A stretch of 44,530 nucleotides of DNA, from contig CAQWMM010000012.1 in assembly GCA_948907985.1 (NCBI GenBank), forward strand, positions 1-44,530. Direction: 5' to 3'. This stretch comes from an uncultured Bacillota bacterium. GTDB lineage: Bacteria; Bacillota; Dehalobacteriia; UBA4068; UBA4997. Every line of letters starts with the position of its first letter. The stretch's first letter is position 1. The notes beneath the pieces were generated by a model, which saw nothing but the letters and a program-made list of their open reading frames with translations, was not told the origin of the DNA and did not search any database. The translations under genes and the position numbers were made by a program. Positions 7,348 through 15,652 of the stretch are shown piece after piece.

Positions 7348-10300
7348 TTATTTTTCTATCTGCTCTGCCAGCGTCAGCGCATTGCTAACCCTGTGCAGCA
7401 AGGCAGCCAGTTCCGCGCGGGTGGTCGCGCCCTGCGGGTTTATGGTGTTGTCGCCGTTGCCCTGGAAGATCCCCAGCGCATACAACGCCTGAAAAGCTGC
7501 GTTTTCTTCTGCCGTCAGCAGTTCAGCGTCCGCAAAAGCATGCTCCTGCTCCACCACCGGCAGCTCCACACCCAAGGCCTGCAAATATTTTAGCAAAATT
7601 TGGGCAATATTGCCGCGGCTGATAGCCGAATCAGCGTCAAAGACGCTTTCTCCCAACAGGCCGTTGCCCTTGGCCCACTTGGCCGAATCCGTATACCACA
7701 TACCCTCTTTAATATCTTCATAAGTATAGCCGGCATAGGTTGTCAAATCCGCCTTAGCCAGGCGCGCCAAAACCGTTACCAACGCGGCTGGCGAGGTTGG
7801 CTGGTTCGGCCCAAAAGTGCCGTCGCCGTTGCCCTGCATCAATTTTTCGGTATATACCCACAGAACTTCATTATAGAACCAGGCGTCCTCCGGAACGTCC
7901 ACAAAATCCATCTGCGGCTCGGTCGGCTGTTCAATCGGTTGGATCGGCTCCTCCGGTTTAACTGGTTCCACCGGTTTTTCCGGCTCTACCGGCTTGCGGT
8001 TGCCGCCCCGGTGGCTGCCGCCGCCGCTGGAAGTGATAACTCGCAATTCATAGTTCTGCACCGCGCGTTTCAACTCGCCGCCCGGGTCGCCGCCCACGCG
8101 GAACTCGGCCACAATGGTGTGTTTGCCCACGCCCACGTTGCGCAGGGTTTGGGCGCGCACCGTAATCTTGGTGCTGCCGGCCTCGGCAATATAATCCACA
8201 TCCTTGGTCAGCTTTTTGCCGTCAACCCAGCATTCCATAAATTCATCAAACGGGCCATTGCTGATAAAGGTTAAATCCTCCCACTGGTTAATGTCGTAAG
8301 TATAGTGAATAATCGTTTCCGGCAAAGGCTGAATTAACTCGTACCCCTCGTCGCTGGTATTTTTCACATTGTCGTCGCTGTTTTCTGACACATTCAGGCG
8401 CAGAGTGATTTCCTTTATATTGCTGGAACCACCACCGCCAGCACCACCGACATTACTCGGGACGTTGATTTCAGAATTTCCGGCAGTACGTCCCCAAGTG
8501 TTGCTTTCAGACACAAAAGCGGTCATTTTAATGGTGTAATTGCCGGCCTCGGTCGGCATACCTTTAATATAATAAATCGGCGTAGTATCTTCGCCCACAG
8601 TGTATACATCTGTTTCCCAGCCAGCCGGCAGGTTCTCGCACTTAATATCGAACAGATATACGCCGTCCTGCGCCAAATCGTTCAAATTAAACTGATAAGG
8701 AACGTATTTGACTGCCCCCGGTAATATGTTTGTTTTGAATATTGTTTTATCATAAGAATCGTCGGGCTTGTCCTCTAAAATTCTATAATTTTGAGCAGTA
8801 CGTTTCAAATTAAACTCAACATAATTGCTGCCATTGCTTTTGTGGAACTCCGCAACAATGGTATGAGTTCCAACGCTGCTATATTTCTCAAAAGTTGCCG
8901 CCCGAATGTTGATTTTAGTACTGCCCTCTTCCGAATCATAGTCCAGGCCGTCAACCAGCTTATTGCCATCCAGCCAGAAGTCTACAAACTGTGCATATGC
9001 ACCCTCGCAGATAAATTCCTGGTCGGTAATTTGCGAAACATACTTATCTTCAACACGTTTCTCAATTCCATAGCCGTCTTTAGTATCGGTAAACTTAGCT
9101 ACGTTTTCATCAGTGTTTTCCAAAACTTTCAAAAGAATATTTTGACTTGAAGTCTTTGTCCCATTATCATTTTGCACAGTTACGGTTAACTTAAATTCGC
9201 CGGTTTCAGTCGGCACACCGTAAACCTCACCATTGGCTTTCAGTTCAACACCCCTAGGCAAAGAGCCCTTGGTTATTGAAAATGTTGCATTATTCCATTC
9301 ACCATTACTGTCATCAAGTTGGATAGCTAGTGCATAAGGCAGGTATTTAACAGCGTCCGGAACATTTATAATGGCAGAACCGGGATTCAAAACTGTTCCA
9401 TCCGAGAAATGGATTGTGGCGTTTGTTAAATCTTCATTATATTCGTCTATTGTGATATTTTCCCATTCAGCTTGTAACCCGTCATAATAAACATCAGTTA
9501 AATTACTACAATTTATAAAAGCTTCAAACCCAATCTCTTCCACTTTATTTGGAATAGTTATGCTTGTTAAATTACTGCAACCAGAAAAAACATGGTTTTT
9601 AATGCTAGTAACACTATTTGGAATATCTATACTTGTTAAGCTATCGCAATTATAGAAAGCACTATATTCAATACTAGCAACACTATCTGGAATACTTATA
9701 TTTTTTAAACTACTACAACCAAAAAAGGCACCATATTCAATAATATTAACGCCCTCTGGAACAACATAATTATCTGCTTTTTTTCCAGCAGGATAAGCCT
9801 CTAAAATAGTTTTATCTTTACTAAAAAGAACTCCATTTTCAGACATATATTTGGGATTATTTAAATCCACATTGATGTCATTTAGACTACTGCATTCCTT
9901 AAAAGCACCACTTCCAATACTAGTAACATTCTCTGGAATAGTTATAGTTATTAAACTAGTACAACTAGAAAAAACAGTAGTTCCTATACTAGTAATTCTA
10001 TTAGGAATATTTATATTTGTCAAACTACTACAACCAGAAAAAGCACCAGCTCCAATATTAGCAACAGTTTCCGGAATATTTATACTTGTTAAGCTATTGC
10101 AATTATAGAAAGCACTATTTCCAATGTCAATAACACTATTCTGAATAGATATGCCTGTTAAGTTAGTGCAGCCAGAAAAAGCACCAGCAGTAATACCAAT
10201 AACACTATCAGGGATAACATAGTTTTCCGCTTTTTTTCCAGCAGGATAACTCTCTAAAACAGTTTTATCTTTATTAAAAAGAACTCCATTTTCAGACATA

Positions 10301-10881
10301 TATTTGGGATTATTTGAATCCACACTGATATTTATTAAACTATTACACTCCTCAAAAGTATAGTTATCAATATTAATTATACTGTCTGGTATACTTATAT
10401 TTGTTAAACTACTGCAACCAGAAAAAACACCTCTACTAATACTTGTCATACTATCAGGAATAGTTATACTAGTTAAACCAAGGCAACCATAAAAAGCAAA
10501 ATTCTCAATATTCGTTACGCTATTAGGAATATCTATATTTGTTAAACTACTGCAATAATGAAAACTCCAACCTCTAATGGTTTTAACGCTTTCAGCAATA
10601 TTTATGCTTGCCAAATTTAGACAATTTTCAAAAGCATGATCGCCAATACTTGCAATACCCTCATTAATAACTATATTTTTAACCGAAAACTTATCAATAT
10701 TTTTATTCCAAGTACTAGTTATTTCCCCACTACCGCTAAACGTCAGCGTACCGTCATCCGTAAAAACCCAGCTAACAGTACCATCATCAGTACTGCCCGT
10801 AATGTCCGCCCACGCCGCGCCAGGCGCCAGCCCGAACAGCATAAAGACGGCCATTAAAAGAACCAACAACCTTTTCCTCAT
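7348..10881 (-). CDS. BspA-type leucine-rich repeat surface protein with SLH anchor
   Basis: The product has 1,177 residues. The ATG at 10881 is preferred to a TTG nine bases upstream because the AAGGG ribosome binding site is ten bases from the ATG but touches the TTG. A signal peptide (residues 1-25, ending near AAWAD) precedes about 14 leucine-rich repeats of the LRR_5/BspA type. These are roughly 23 residues each, with pattern LTSIxIPxSVxxIxxxAFxxC, at residues about 50-480. They include two copies of an insert with NPKYMSENGVLF. Then come an Ig-like module, two copies of the module ending GTHTIVAEF, a Pro-rich linker and three SLH domains. BspA repeats often bind host or bacterial surface ligands. 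The repeat region is much richer in A and T than the rest of the gene. Confidence 0.88.
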   Translation of the reverse strand: MRKRLLVLLMAVFMLFGLAPGAAWADITGSTDDGTVSWVFTDDGTLTFSGSGEITSTWNKNIDKFSVKNIVINEGIASIGDHAFENCLNLASINIAESVKTIRGWSFHYCSSLTNIDIPNSVTNIENFAFYGCLGLTSITIPDSMTSISRGVFSGCSSLTNISIPDSIINIDNYTFEECNSLINISVDSNNPKYMSENGVLFNKDKTVLESYPAGKKAENYVIPDSVIGITAGAFSGCTNLTGISIQNSVIDIGNSAFYNCNSLTSINIPETVANIGAGAFSGCSSLTNINIPNRITSIGTTVFSSCTSLITITIPENVTSIGSGAFKECSSLNDINVDLNNPKYMSENGVLFSKDKTILEAYPAGKKADNYVVPEGVNIIEYGAFFGCSSLKNISIPDSVASIEYSAFYNCDSLTSIDIPNSVTSIKNHVFSGCSNLTSITIPNKVEEIGFEAFINCSNLTDVYYDGLQAEWENITIDEYNEDLTNATIHFSDGTVLNPGSAIINVPDAVKYLPYALAIQLDDSNGEWNNATFSITKGSLPRGVELKANGEVYGVPTETGEFKLTVTVQNDNGTKTSSQNILLKVLENTDENVAKFTDTKDGYGIEKRVEDKYVSQITDQEFICEGAYAQFVDFWLDGNKLVDGLDYDSEEGSTKINIRAATFEKYSSVGTHTIVAEFHKSNGSNYVEFNLKRTAQNYRILEDKPDDSYDKTIFKTNILPGAVKYVPYQFNLNDLAQDGVYLFDIKCENLPAGWETDVYTVGEDTTPIYYIKGMPTEAGNYTIKMTAFVSESNTWGRTAGNSEINVPSNVGGAGGGGSSNIKEITLRLNVSENSDDNVKNTSDEGYELIQPLPETIIHYTYDINQWEDLTFISNGPFDEFMECWVDGKKLTKDVDYIAEAGSTKITVRAQTLRNVGVGKHTIVAEFRVGGDPGGELKRAVQNYELRVITSSGGGSHRGGNRKPVEPEKPVEPVKPEEPIQPIEQPTEPQMDFVDVPEDAWFYNEVLWVYTEKLMQGNGDGTFGPNQPTSPAALVTVLARLAKADLTTYAGYTYEDIKEGMWYTDSAKWAKGNGLLGESVFDADSAISRGNIAQILLKYLQALGVELPVVEQEHAFADAELLTAEENAAFQALYALGIFQGNGDNTINPQGATTRAELAALLHRVSNALTLAEQIEK

Positions 10882-10913
10882 CAATCCCAAACCCTTTCAT
10901 AATTAAAATAATA

Positions 10914-13865
10914 TTATTCATCCTGCGCCATTTGCAGCAACTCATTCAGCGTATAAAGTTTGGCCGCCCGCAAATAGCCGGAATAATAATCAAAAACAAA
11001 TTCGCCGTTAAGATAATCACAAAGCCCCGGCAGATAAGCAATCTCATCCAAATTCTCGTCCAGCAGCAGCCCCCAGCGCCGCCCGTCCGCCGCCACATAT
11101 TCCGTCAGCAGCAAATTGTCAATCTGCGTAACGTAGGTTAAATAAGCCTCGGCGTTAAGCTCTCGCAAAAGTTTGCCGCTGGCTCGGTCATATACCTTAG
11201 GCGCGCCATGCAGCGGCGCTTCCACCTGATAGCTTTCCGTCAAAAATTCCTCGTCCAGACTGGGGTCGGGCGGCTCAATCTGGCTTTCCGCCAGCAGACT
11301 ACCGTCCGCCGCCGAATATTTCTGCACCAGACCGTCATAATAGATGACCTCCAAAAAAGAGTCCGCGCCCTCTCGGCGAAATTGCTGATCGTAAACCTGC
11401 CGGCCCGCCGGCAAATCCAGCTCCGCCAGCAGATTCCCTGCCAGGTCATAAATACGGAAATGTGTAAAATCGAACAACATCACCGTTTGCCGGTCGGCGC
11501 TCAACCGCGCTTCGTCATGCACAAAAGCCGGATCATAAACCGCAATTTGCGCCTGCGGATAACTATGCCACTGCCAAACCTGTAAACCGGGAGCGCTGCG
11601 GTCAGCCGCCAGCCCATAATCCCCCGCAAGGAAGACAAAATCCGCGCCATACTGCCGGCTAAAGCTGCCCAAAAGCCGCGCCTGCCCGTCATAAAAAGCC
11701 AAGCTGTTATCCGCCAGCGCCAAAGCCGCCGCGCCGTCCCGCACCGCAAAAGCCTTAATATCTGCCGACGCATTAGCCACCTCCTGCTGCTCACCGTTCG
11801 CCGGCGCAATCTGCACCAACAAATTCTCCAGGCTTAAATAAACGCCGTCTTCCCCGGCCTGCACATGGAACGGATTAGCCGATTGAAAACCGCCGGTCTG
11901 CTCCCCGGCCAGCAAATCGACCACCGCAAACACATTTTGGCCGTCAGATTGTGCGGTATAGGCCAAATAATCGCCGTTAAAGCCGCCCTCAAAATGCTCA
12001 AAAGGCGAAGTATCATAAACTTGCAGCCAGTTTTCCGGTTGCGCCACCTCAAAAACCTGTAAACCACCGTCGGCAAAACTCACCGCCAAGCGGCTGCCGT
12101 CCCGGTTTAAGGCCAGCAGAACATCACCGGTATCCGCAAAATTAGCATTCAGCGGCTGCCGCAGACTGCGCCCGGCCAAATCTACCGTATGTAAAATCTT
12201 ACCGTCCGCCACATCATAAATCCGCACCACCGTTTCCTCACGATACGCCGCGGCCAGCCGCCGTCCATCAGCGGAAAGCGCCAGCCTGTCTGCCGGCTGC
12301 CCCTGCCAGAGCGTTTGCCCGGCCGCCAAATCATAGGCCGCAACACCCGCCGCCCCGGCATAAAGCAGCAAATCATTCTGCGCAAAAAGGCAATCCGCCG
12401 CCACCGTTGCCGCCGCCGGCAGTTCCGCCAAAAGCTCGCCGCTCGCCAAATCATAAACATAAAACGTGTTCTGACACAGCGCCGCCGCCCGCACGCCGCC
12501 CGATGAAACCGCAATCTTAATCGGCTCGCTAGGGGTAGCAAGCAAATTTCGTGCTTTATAGCCGTCCGCCAGATCATAAACACCCAGCGCGTCCGCCAAG
12601 GCTCGCTGCCCCCGCGCAGTCGGCTGCCCGGCCAGGGATTCCCGCGCCTTAGCCAACGCCTCCGGCAGGTCGCCGCTCTGCAAGGCGTTGGCCGAATACT
12701 CCGCCAGCACATAAGCATTTTGCAGCCGCTCCAAACCGGATAAACCGCACCAGGTTAAACCGCCGCCCAGCAGCAGCACCGCCAGACAAAGCGCCGCGGC
12801 CAGCCTTTGCCGGCGCTTCAGCCGCTTGGCGCGGGGATCGGTTTGGTGCAAATGCTCCAGCGCCCACAGCATTTCCGCCGCCGTCTGAAAACGCTCCGCC
12901 GGATCTGCCGCCATCGCCTTGGCAATAATATCGGATAACACCCGGCTGCACCCATAATCCGCCGCCGGCTTTATCGTTCTGCCCTCCGCTGCGTCAACCG
13001 GCCGCACCCCGGTCAGCAGGTGATACAGCGTCGCCCCCAGGCTGTATATATCCGAGCGCACGTCCAGCATACGCTCATGCCCTGGCTGACTTTTGGGCGT
13101 TTCCTGCTGCTGAAACTCCGTCAACAATTCAGTCGGCGGCAGAAGCTCATTTTCCGGCAACAGCTCTGTCGCTTTCATAACCTCTGTTGACGGCAGCACT
13201 TCGGTCGGCTCCAAAATCTCTGTTGACGGCAACACCTCCGTCGGCTCCATAACCTCGGTCGCTTCATTGCGCACCGGCCCGGCCTGACGCGTCGGGATCG
13301 TGCTGCCGCCCACGCCGAAGCTCTGCCCATAATGCTCCGGCGAGGCGTAACCGTGGCTATAACCCACCTTAACCGCGCCCTCTTCGCCCAGCGCCAGGGC
13401 AATGTTAAAGTCAATCAGCCGAATATCGCCCTGCGGCGTCAGCATAATATTAGCGGGTTTAATATCCGCATGCAGAATCCCATGCGGCGGCTGGGCATGC
13501 AGATAGCCAAGCGCTTCCAAAAGCTGGCAGGCCCATTCCACAATCTGAGGCTGGCTGAATCGCACGCCCCGTTTCAGCGGTTTATCCAGGCTCTCCCCCT
13601 CGATATAGTCAATAACGGTATAAACCGTATCCCCCTCGGTGAAATAATCATAAACCTGCGGGATGTAAGTGTGGCTGAGGTTCTTCAGCACGTCAACCTC
13701 CTGCCGCAAAGCCTGCTGCTCAGCGCGTTGCGGCGACCGCTTATCGGCCTTAAGCACCACTTTTTTGTGCAGACGCAAATGCTCTGCCAGATAAACCACA
13801 CCGCCGCCGCCAGCGCCGATTTTTTCAATTATTCTGTAAGTCGCGGCCACTGTTACTGCTGACAT
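10914..13865 (-). CDS. Receptor Ser/Thr protein kinase with extracytoplasmic beta-propeller
   Basis: The product has 983 residues. The kinase domain has a Gly-rich loop at 16-24, the ATP lysine at 39, the catalytic loop HADIKPAN at 132-139, SPE at 175-177 and the helix-F SDIYSLG near 271-277. The metal-binding motif is DFN (152-154) instead of DFG. Residues 201-250 are a low-complexity insert with seven Thr-Glu-(Val/Ile/Leu)-(Leu/Met) units, between the SPE motif and helix F. One membrane helix follows at about 355-371. The remaining 600 residues show repeated short beta-strand units (YDLA...L repeats) typical of a WD40/PQQ-like propeller outside the cell. It likely phosphorylates FHA partners of the T7SS. 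GGGGAGG precedes the ATG. Confidence 0.88.
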   Translation of the reverse strand: MSAVTVAATYRIIEKIGAGGGGVVYLAEHLRLHKKVVLKADKRSPQRAEQQALRQEVDVLKNLSHTYIPQVYDYFTEGDTVYTVIDYIEGESLDKPLKRGVRFSQPQIVEWACQLLEALGYLHAQPPHGILHADIKPANIMLTPQGDIRLIDFNIALALGEEGAVKVGYSHGYASPEHYGQSFGVGGSTIPTRQAGPVRNEATEVMEPTEVLPSTEILEPTEVLPSTEVMKATELLPENELLPPTELLTEFQQQETPKSQPGHERMLDVRSDIYSLGATLYHLLTGVRPVDAAEGRTIKPAADYGCSRVLSDIIAKAMAADPAERFQTAAEMLWALEHLHQTDPRAKRLKRRQRLAAALCLAVLLLGGGLTWCGLSGLERLQNAYVLAEYSANALQSGDLPEALAKARESLAGQPTARGQRALADALGVYDLADGYKARNLLATPSEPIKIAVSSGGVRAAALCQNTFYVYDLASGELLAELPAAATVAADCLFAQNDLLLYAGAAGVAAYDLAAGQTLWQGQPADRLALSADGRRLAAAYREETVVRIYDVADGKILHTVDLAGRSLRQPLNANFADTGDVLLALNRDGSRLAVSFADGGLQVFEVAQPENWLQVYDTSPFEHFEGGFNGDYLAYTAQSDGQNVFAVVDLLAGEQTGGFQSANPFHVQAGEDGVYLSLENLLVQIAPANGEQQEVANASADIKAFAVRDGAAALALADNSLAFYDGQARLLGSFSRQYGADFVFLAGDYGLAADRSAPGLQVWQWHSYPQAQIAVYDPAFVHDEARLSADRQTVMLFDFTHFRIYDLAGNLLAELDLPAGRQVYDQQFRREGADSFLEVIYYDGLVQKYSAADGSLLAESQIEPPDPSLDEEFLTESYQVEAPLHGAPKVYDRASGKLLRELNAEAYLTYVTQIDNLLLTEYVAADGRRWGLLLDENLDEIAYLPGLCDYLNGEFVFDYYSGYLRAAKLYTLNELLQMAQDE

Positions 13866-13883
13866 CTTGCAACCTCCCCACCG

Positions 13884-14036
13884 CTAACTATGCCGCGGCT
13901 TGCCATATTCCACCTCTAATTGCCTGTGCAAGCGCCGACCGGCCAGGCTAAAGACCAGCAGCAAACCGCCGCCGCCAACCGCGCCCAGTGCCAACAGCCC
14001 CAGGCCGGCATAATACATAAGCTGATTAATCTCCAT
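13884..14036 (-). CDS. 50-residue single-pass membrane protein
   Basis: A short gene fills the gap between the DUF4176 gene and the kinase gene. It encodes MEINQLMYYAGLGLLALG, continues through a Gly-rich hydrophobic helix (residues about 8-30) and ends in a basic tail (Arg-Arg-Leu-His-Arg-Gln-Leu-Glu...). It stops 18 bases before the kinase start and begins 15 bases after the DUF4176 stop. Packing, codon use and a clean membrane helix support it as real, although its ribosome binding site is weak. The function is unknown. A small helper of the secretion or kinase complex is possible. Confidence 0.55.
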   Translation of the reverse strand: MEINQLMYYAGLGLLALGAVGGGGLLLVFSLAGRRLHRQLEVEYGKPRHS

Positions 14037-14051
14037 TAACGCACCAACTTT

Positions 14052-14435
14052 TTATTCCTTATTCTCGCCTGTGTTCTCATCGGTTTCAGGCATTTCTTCG
14101 TATTCTTGAAAATCCTCATCCACTTCCGGCATTTCCTCCAGTTTTTCTATTTCAGATATAGTTTCACCCTCATAATAAGCATACAAACGATCAATAAAGT
14201 TCTCATGTTCTTCATCCTTATAGCCAGTAAAGAACACTTCTTCAATATCACGATGATTAAAGAAAAATTGACCACCGGTGCCGATATTACCCTCCGGATA
14301 AATAACACCGATATAATCGTATTCCACATCAGTATCTGCATCACGCTGCTTTAAACCAAAAATCATTAGTTTCTTGGTGCCCTCTTTTAAAACAATAACC
14401 GAGCCAATCGGCAACAATTCTTTAACATTATTCAT
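14052..14435 (-). CDS. DUF4176 domain protein, T7SS-associated
   Basis: The 127-residue product has the DUF4176 pattern in its first 85 residues: ELLPIGSVIVLKEGTKKLMIFG, then YDYIGVIYPEGN and FFFNHRDIEEVFFTGY. Genes of this family recur beside LXG/WXG effectors of Firmicutes T7SS loci, where they are candidates for effector partner, chaperone or immunity roles. The C-terminal 40 residues are very acidic (repeated Glu/Asp with EEMPE, EEMPET), an unusual tail that might mask a basic partner. GGAGG stands upstream of the ATG. It sits directly after the split effector. Confidence 0.75.
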   Translation of the reverse strand: MNNVKELLPIGSVIVLKEGTKKLMIFGLKQRDADTDVEYDYIGVIYPEGNIGTGGQFFFNHRDIEEVFFTGYKDEEHENFIDRLYAYYEGETISEIEKLEEMPEVDEDFQEYEEMPETDENTGENKE

Positions 14436-14477
14436 TTTTATACCCTCCTATATTTATTTGCTATTTATTATATTGCT

Positions 14478-15275
14478 TCAGCGGACACCCATGGCACCAC
14501 CGCCGCCACCAACAGCAAGCTTTGGTTTCCCGCTAAAAATGCTGCTCGCCCAGCTACATACCTTATTAAAGCCTGCTTTTGCAGCATTCATAGCACTTTT
14601 GGCGCTATCGCCAACTGCCTTAGCTGCTTTTTCGCCAAAATCAATAATCGCATCCGAAGTTTTTTCTTTCCAGTCATCGCCAAATGCCAGGCTTAATCCC
14701 CAATCAACAGCTATACTAACAGCCGCGGTGGCCACGCCAACAGCTACAACCGGTGCGCCAACTGTAGCCCCCAAGGCTGCTACACCGGCCGTAACCGCTG
14801 CGCCAACACCAATATCAATGGTAGATTCAACAATAGTTTCGCTCCACATACGTCCATTACTCAAATCGCCGCCAAACTCATTATAGTTATCATAGGCATT
14901 TTCACCAACAGTCAAAATTTTATCAACCCAACCGGTAAACTTAGCTACTTTACCCCAACCGCCAACACTTTCAGTTGCTTTTTTTCCAACCTTTTTAACC
15001 TGCTTGCCTGTCTTAAACACATCCGCCCATGTAGCCTTAGCGCCCTTATCGGCAATTTTGGCAAAATCACCAACAGTTTTATTAATGCTTTTTAAAACTT
15101 TATCCCATCTGTTTTGGGCAATATAAGAGCCCACATTAAACGCATTGCCAAATACGCCCAACTTACCAATAATCTTTTGTAAATTATCACAAGAAAATAT
15201 TTTATCTAGACGTAACCCTTCCCACCAAGATGGTTTTTCCGCCGGAACACTAGCGGAAACCTCGCCAATCACCAC
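14478..15275 (-). CDS. C-terminal part of a T7SS effector, in frame behind a TAA
   Basis: From the first usable GTG there are 265 codons, but no ribosome binding site precedes it. The frame is the same as the WXG-like gene upstream. Only one TAA (15285-15287) and the codons for Ile-Ser-Asp separate them, so the two are most simply one gene of about 371 codons with a nonsense codon. The product has a Trp-Trp near the start, basic amphipathic stretches, and a Gly/Ala/Val-rich hydrophobic zone at about 150-200 (GVGAAVTAGVAALGATVGAP) resembling glycine-zipper pore-forming toxin tips. It ends in Gly-rich residues. An antibacterial membrane-active effector is likely but unproven. No enzyme motif is visible. 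Confidence 0.6.
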   Translation of the reverse strand: MVIGEVSASVPAEKPSWWEGLRLDKIFSCDNLQKIIGKLGVFGNAFNVGSYIAQNRWDKVLKSINKTVGDFAKIADKGAKATWADVFKTGKQVKKVGKKATESVGGWGKVAKFTGWVDKILTVGENAYDNYNEFGGDLSNGRMWSETIVESTIDIGVGAAVTAGVAALGATVGAPVVAVGVATAAVSIAVDWGLSLAFGDDWKEKTSDAIIDFGEKAAKAVGDSAKSAMNAAKAGFNKVCSWASSIFSGKPKLAVGGGGGAMGVR

Positions 15276-15284
15276 ATCAGAGAT

Positions 15285-15593
15285 TTACACATCAACAATT
15301 TGGCTTTTGCCAACTTCAAAGCCCAAAATGCGCTGTTCGGTCTGTTCATAAGCCAAGGCCGTATTCCAGGCTGCCACACGCAGCTGCCCTGTGCGTTGTT
15401 TCAAATTGATCGTGTTGCTATATGTAGTCTGCAAATTTCGGCGAACCTGCGAAAAAGCGCCATGGCCGCGTAAAACCTGAGAATTTCTCACGCTGTTTAC
15501 AGCATTAGCAATTTGCGCCAGTTCATTCTGCACCCTGCTAAAATTTGGCTCAGTGCTTTTAAGCCTGTCCGGTCGCACATAAAAACTAACCAT
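15285..15593 (-). CDS. WXG100/LXG-like N-terminal part of a T7SS effector
   Basis: The 102-residue product is a helical hairpin of WXG100 length. It has LRG (41-43) instead of Trp-X-Gly at the turn, which recalls the LXG effector family. It carries the T7SS export motif YxxxE (YEQTE, 82-86) near the end. AAAGGAG stands upstream of the ATG. The TAA after residue 102 is followed in the same frame by a long open stretch. It could be a complete small substrate, or the delivery domain of the effector cut by a nonsense mutation. The five true WXG100 genes of the locus each keep the Trp-X-Gly motif, so this one is of a different subtype. Confidence 0.7.
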   Translation of the reverse strand: MVSFYVRPDRLKSTEPNFSRVQNELAQIANAVNSVRNSQVLRGHGAFSQVRRNLQTTYSNTINLKQRTGQLRVAAWNTALAYEQTEQRILGFEVGKSQIVDV

Positions 15594-15652
15594 TAGCTTT
15601 CATCTCCTTTCTAAATATTTTAAAATCACTTATCTTCTATAAAGTTTAATTG

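Noticed and set aside
9430..10720. CRISPR-like regular repeats
   Set aside because: The near 69-base periodicity is coding: it follows the 23-residue leucine-rich repeat and varies as protein repeats do.
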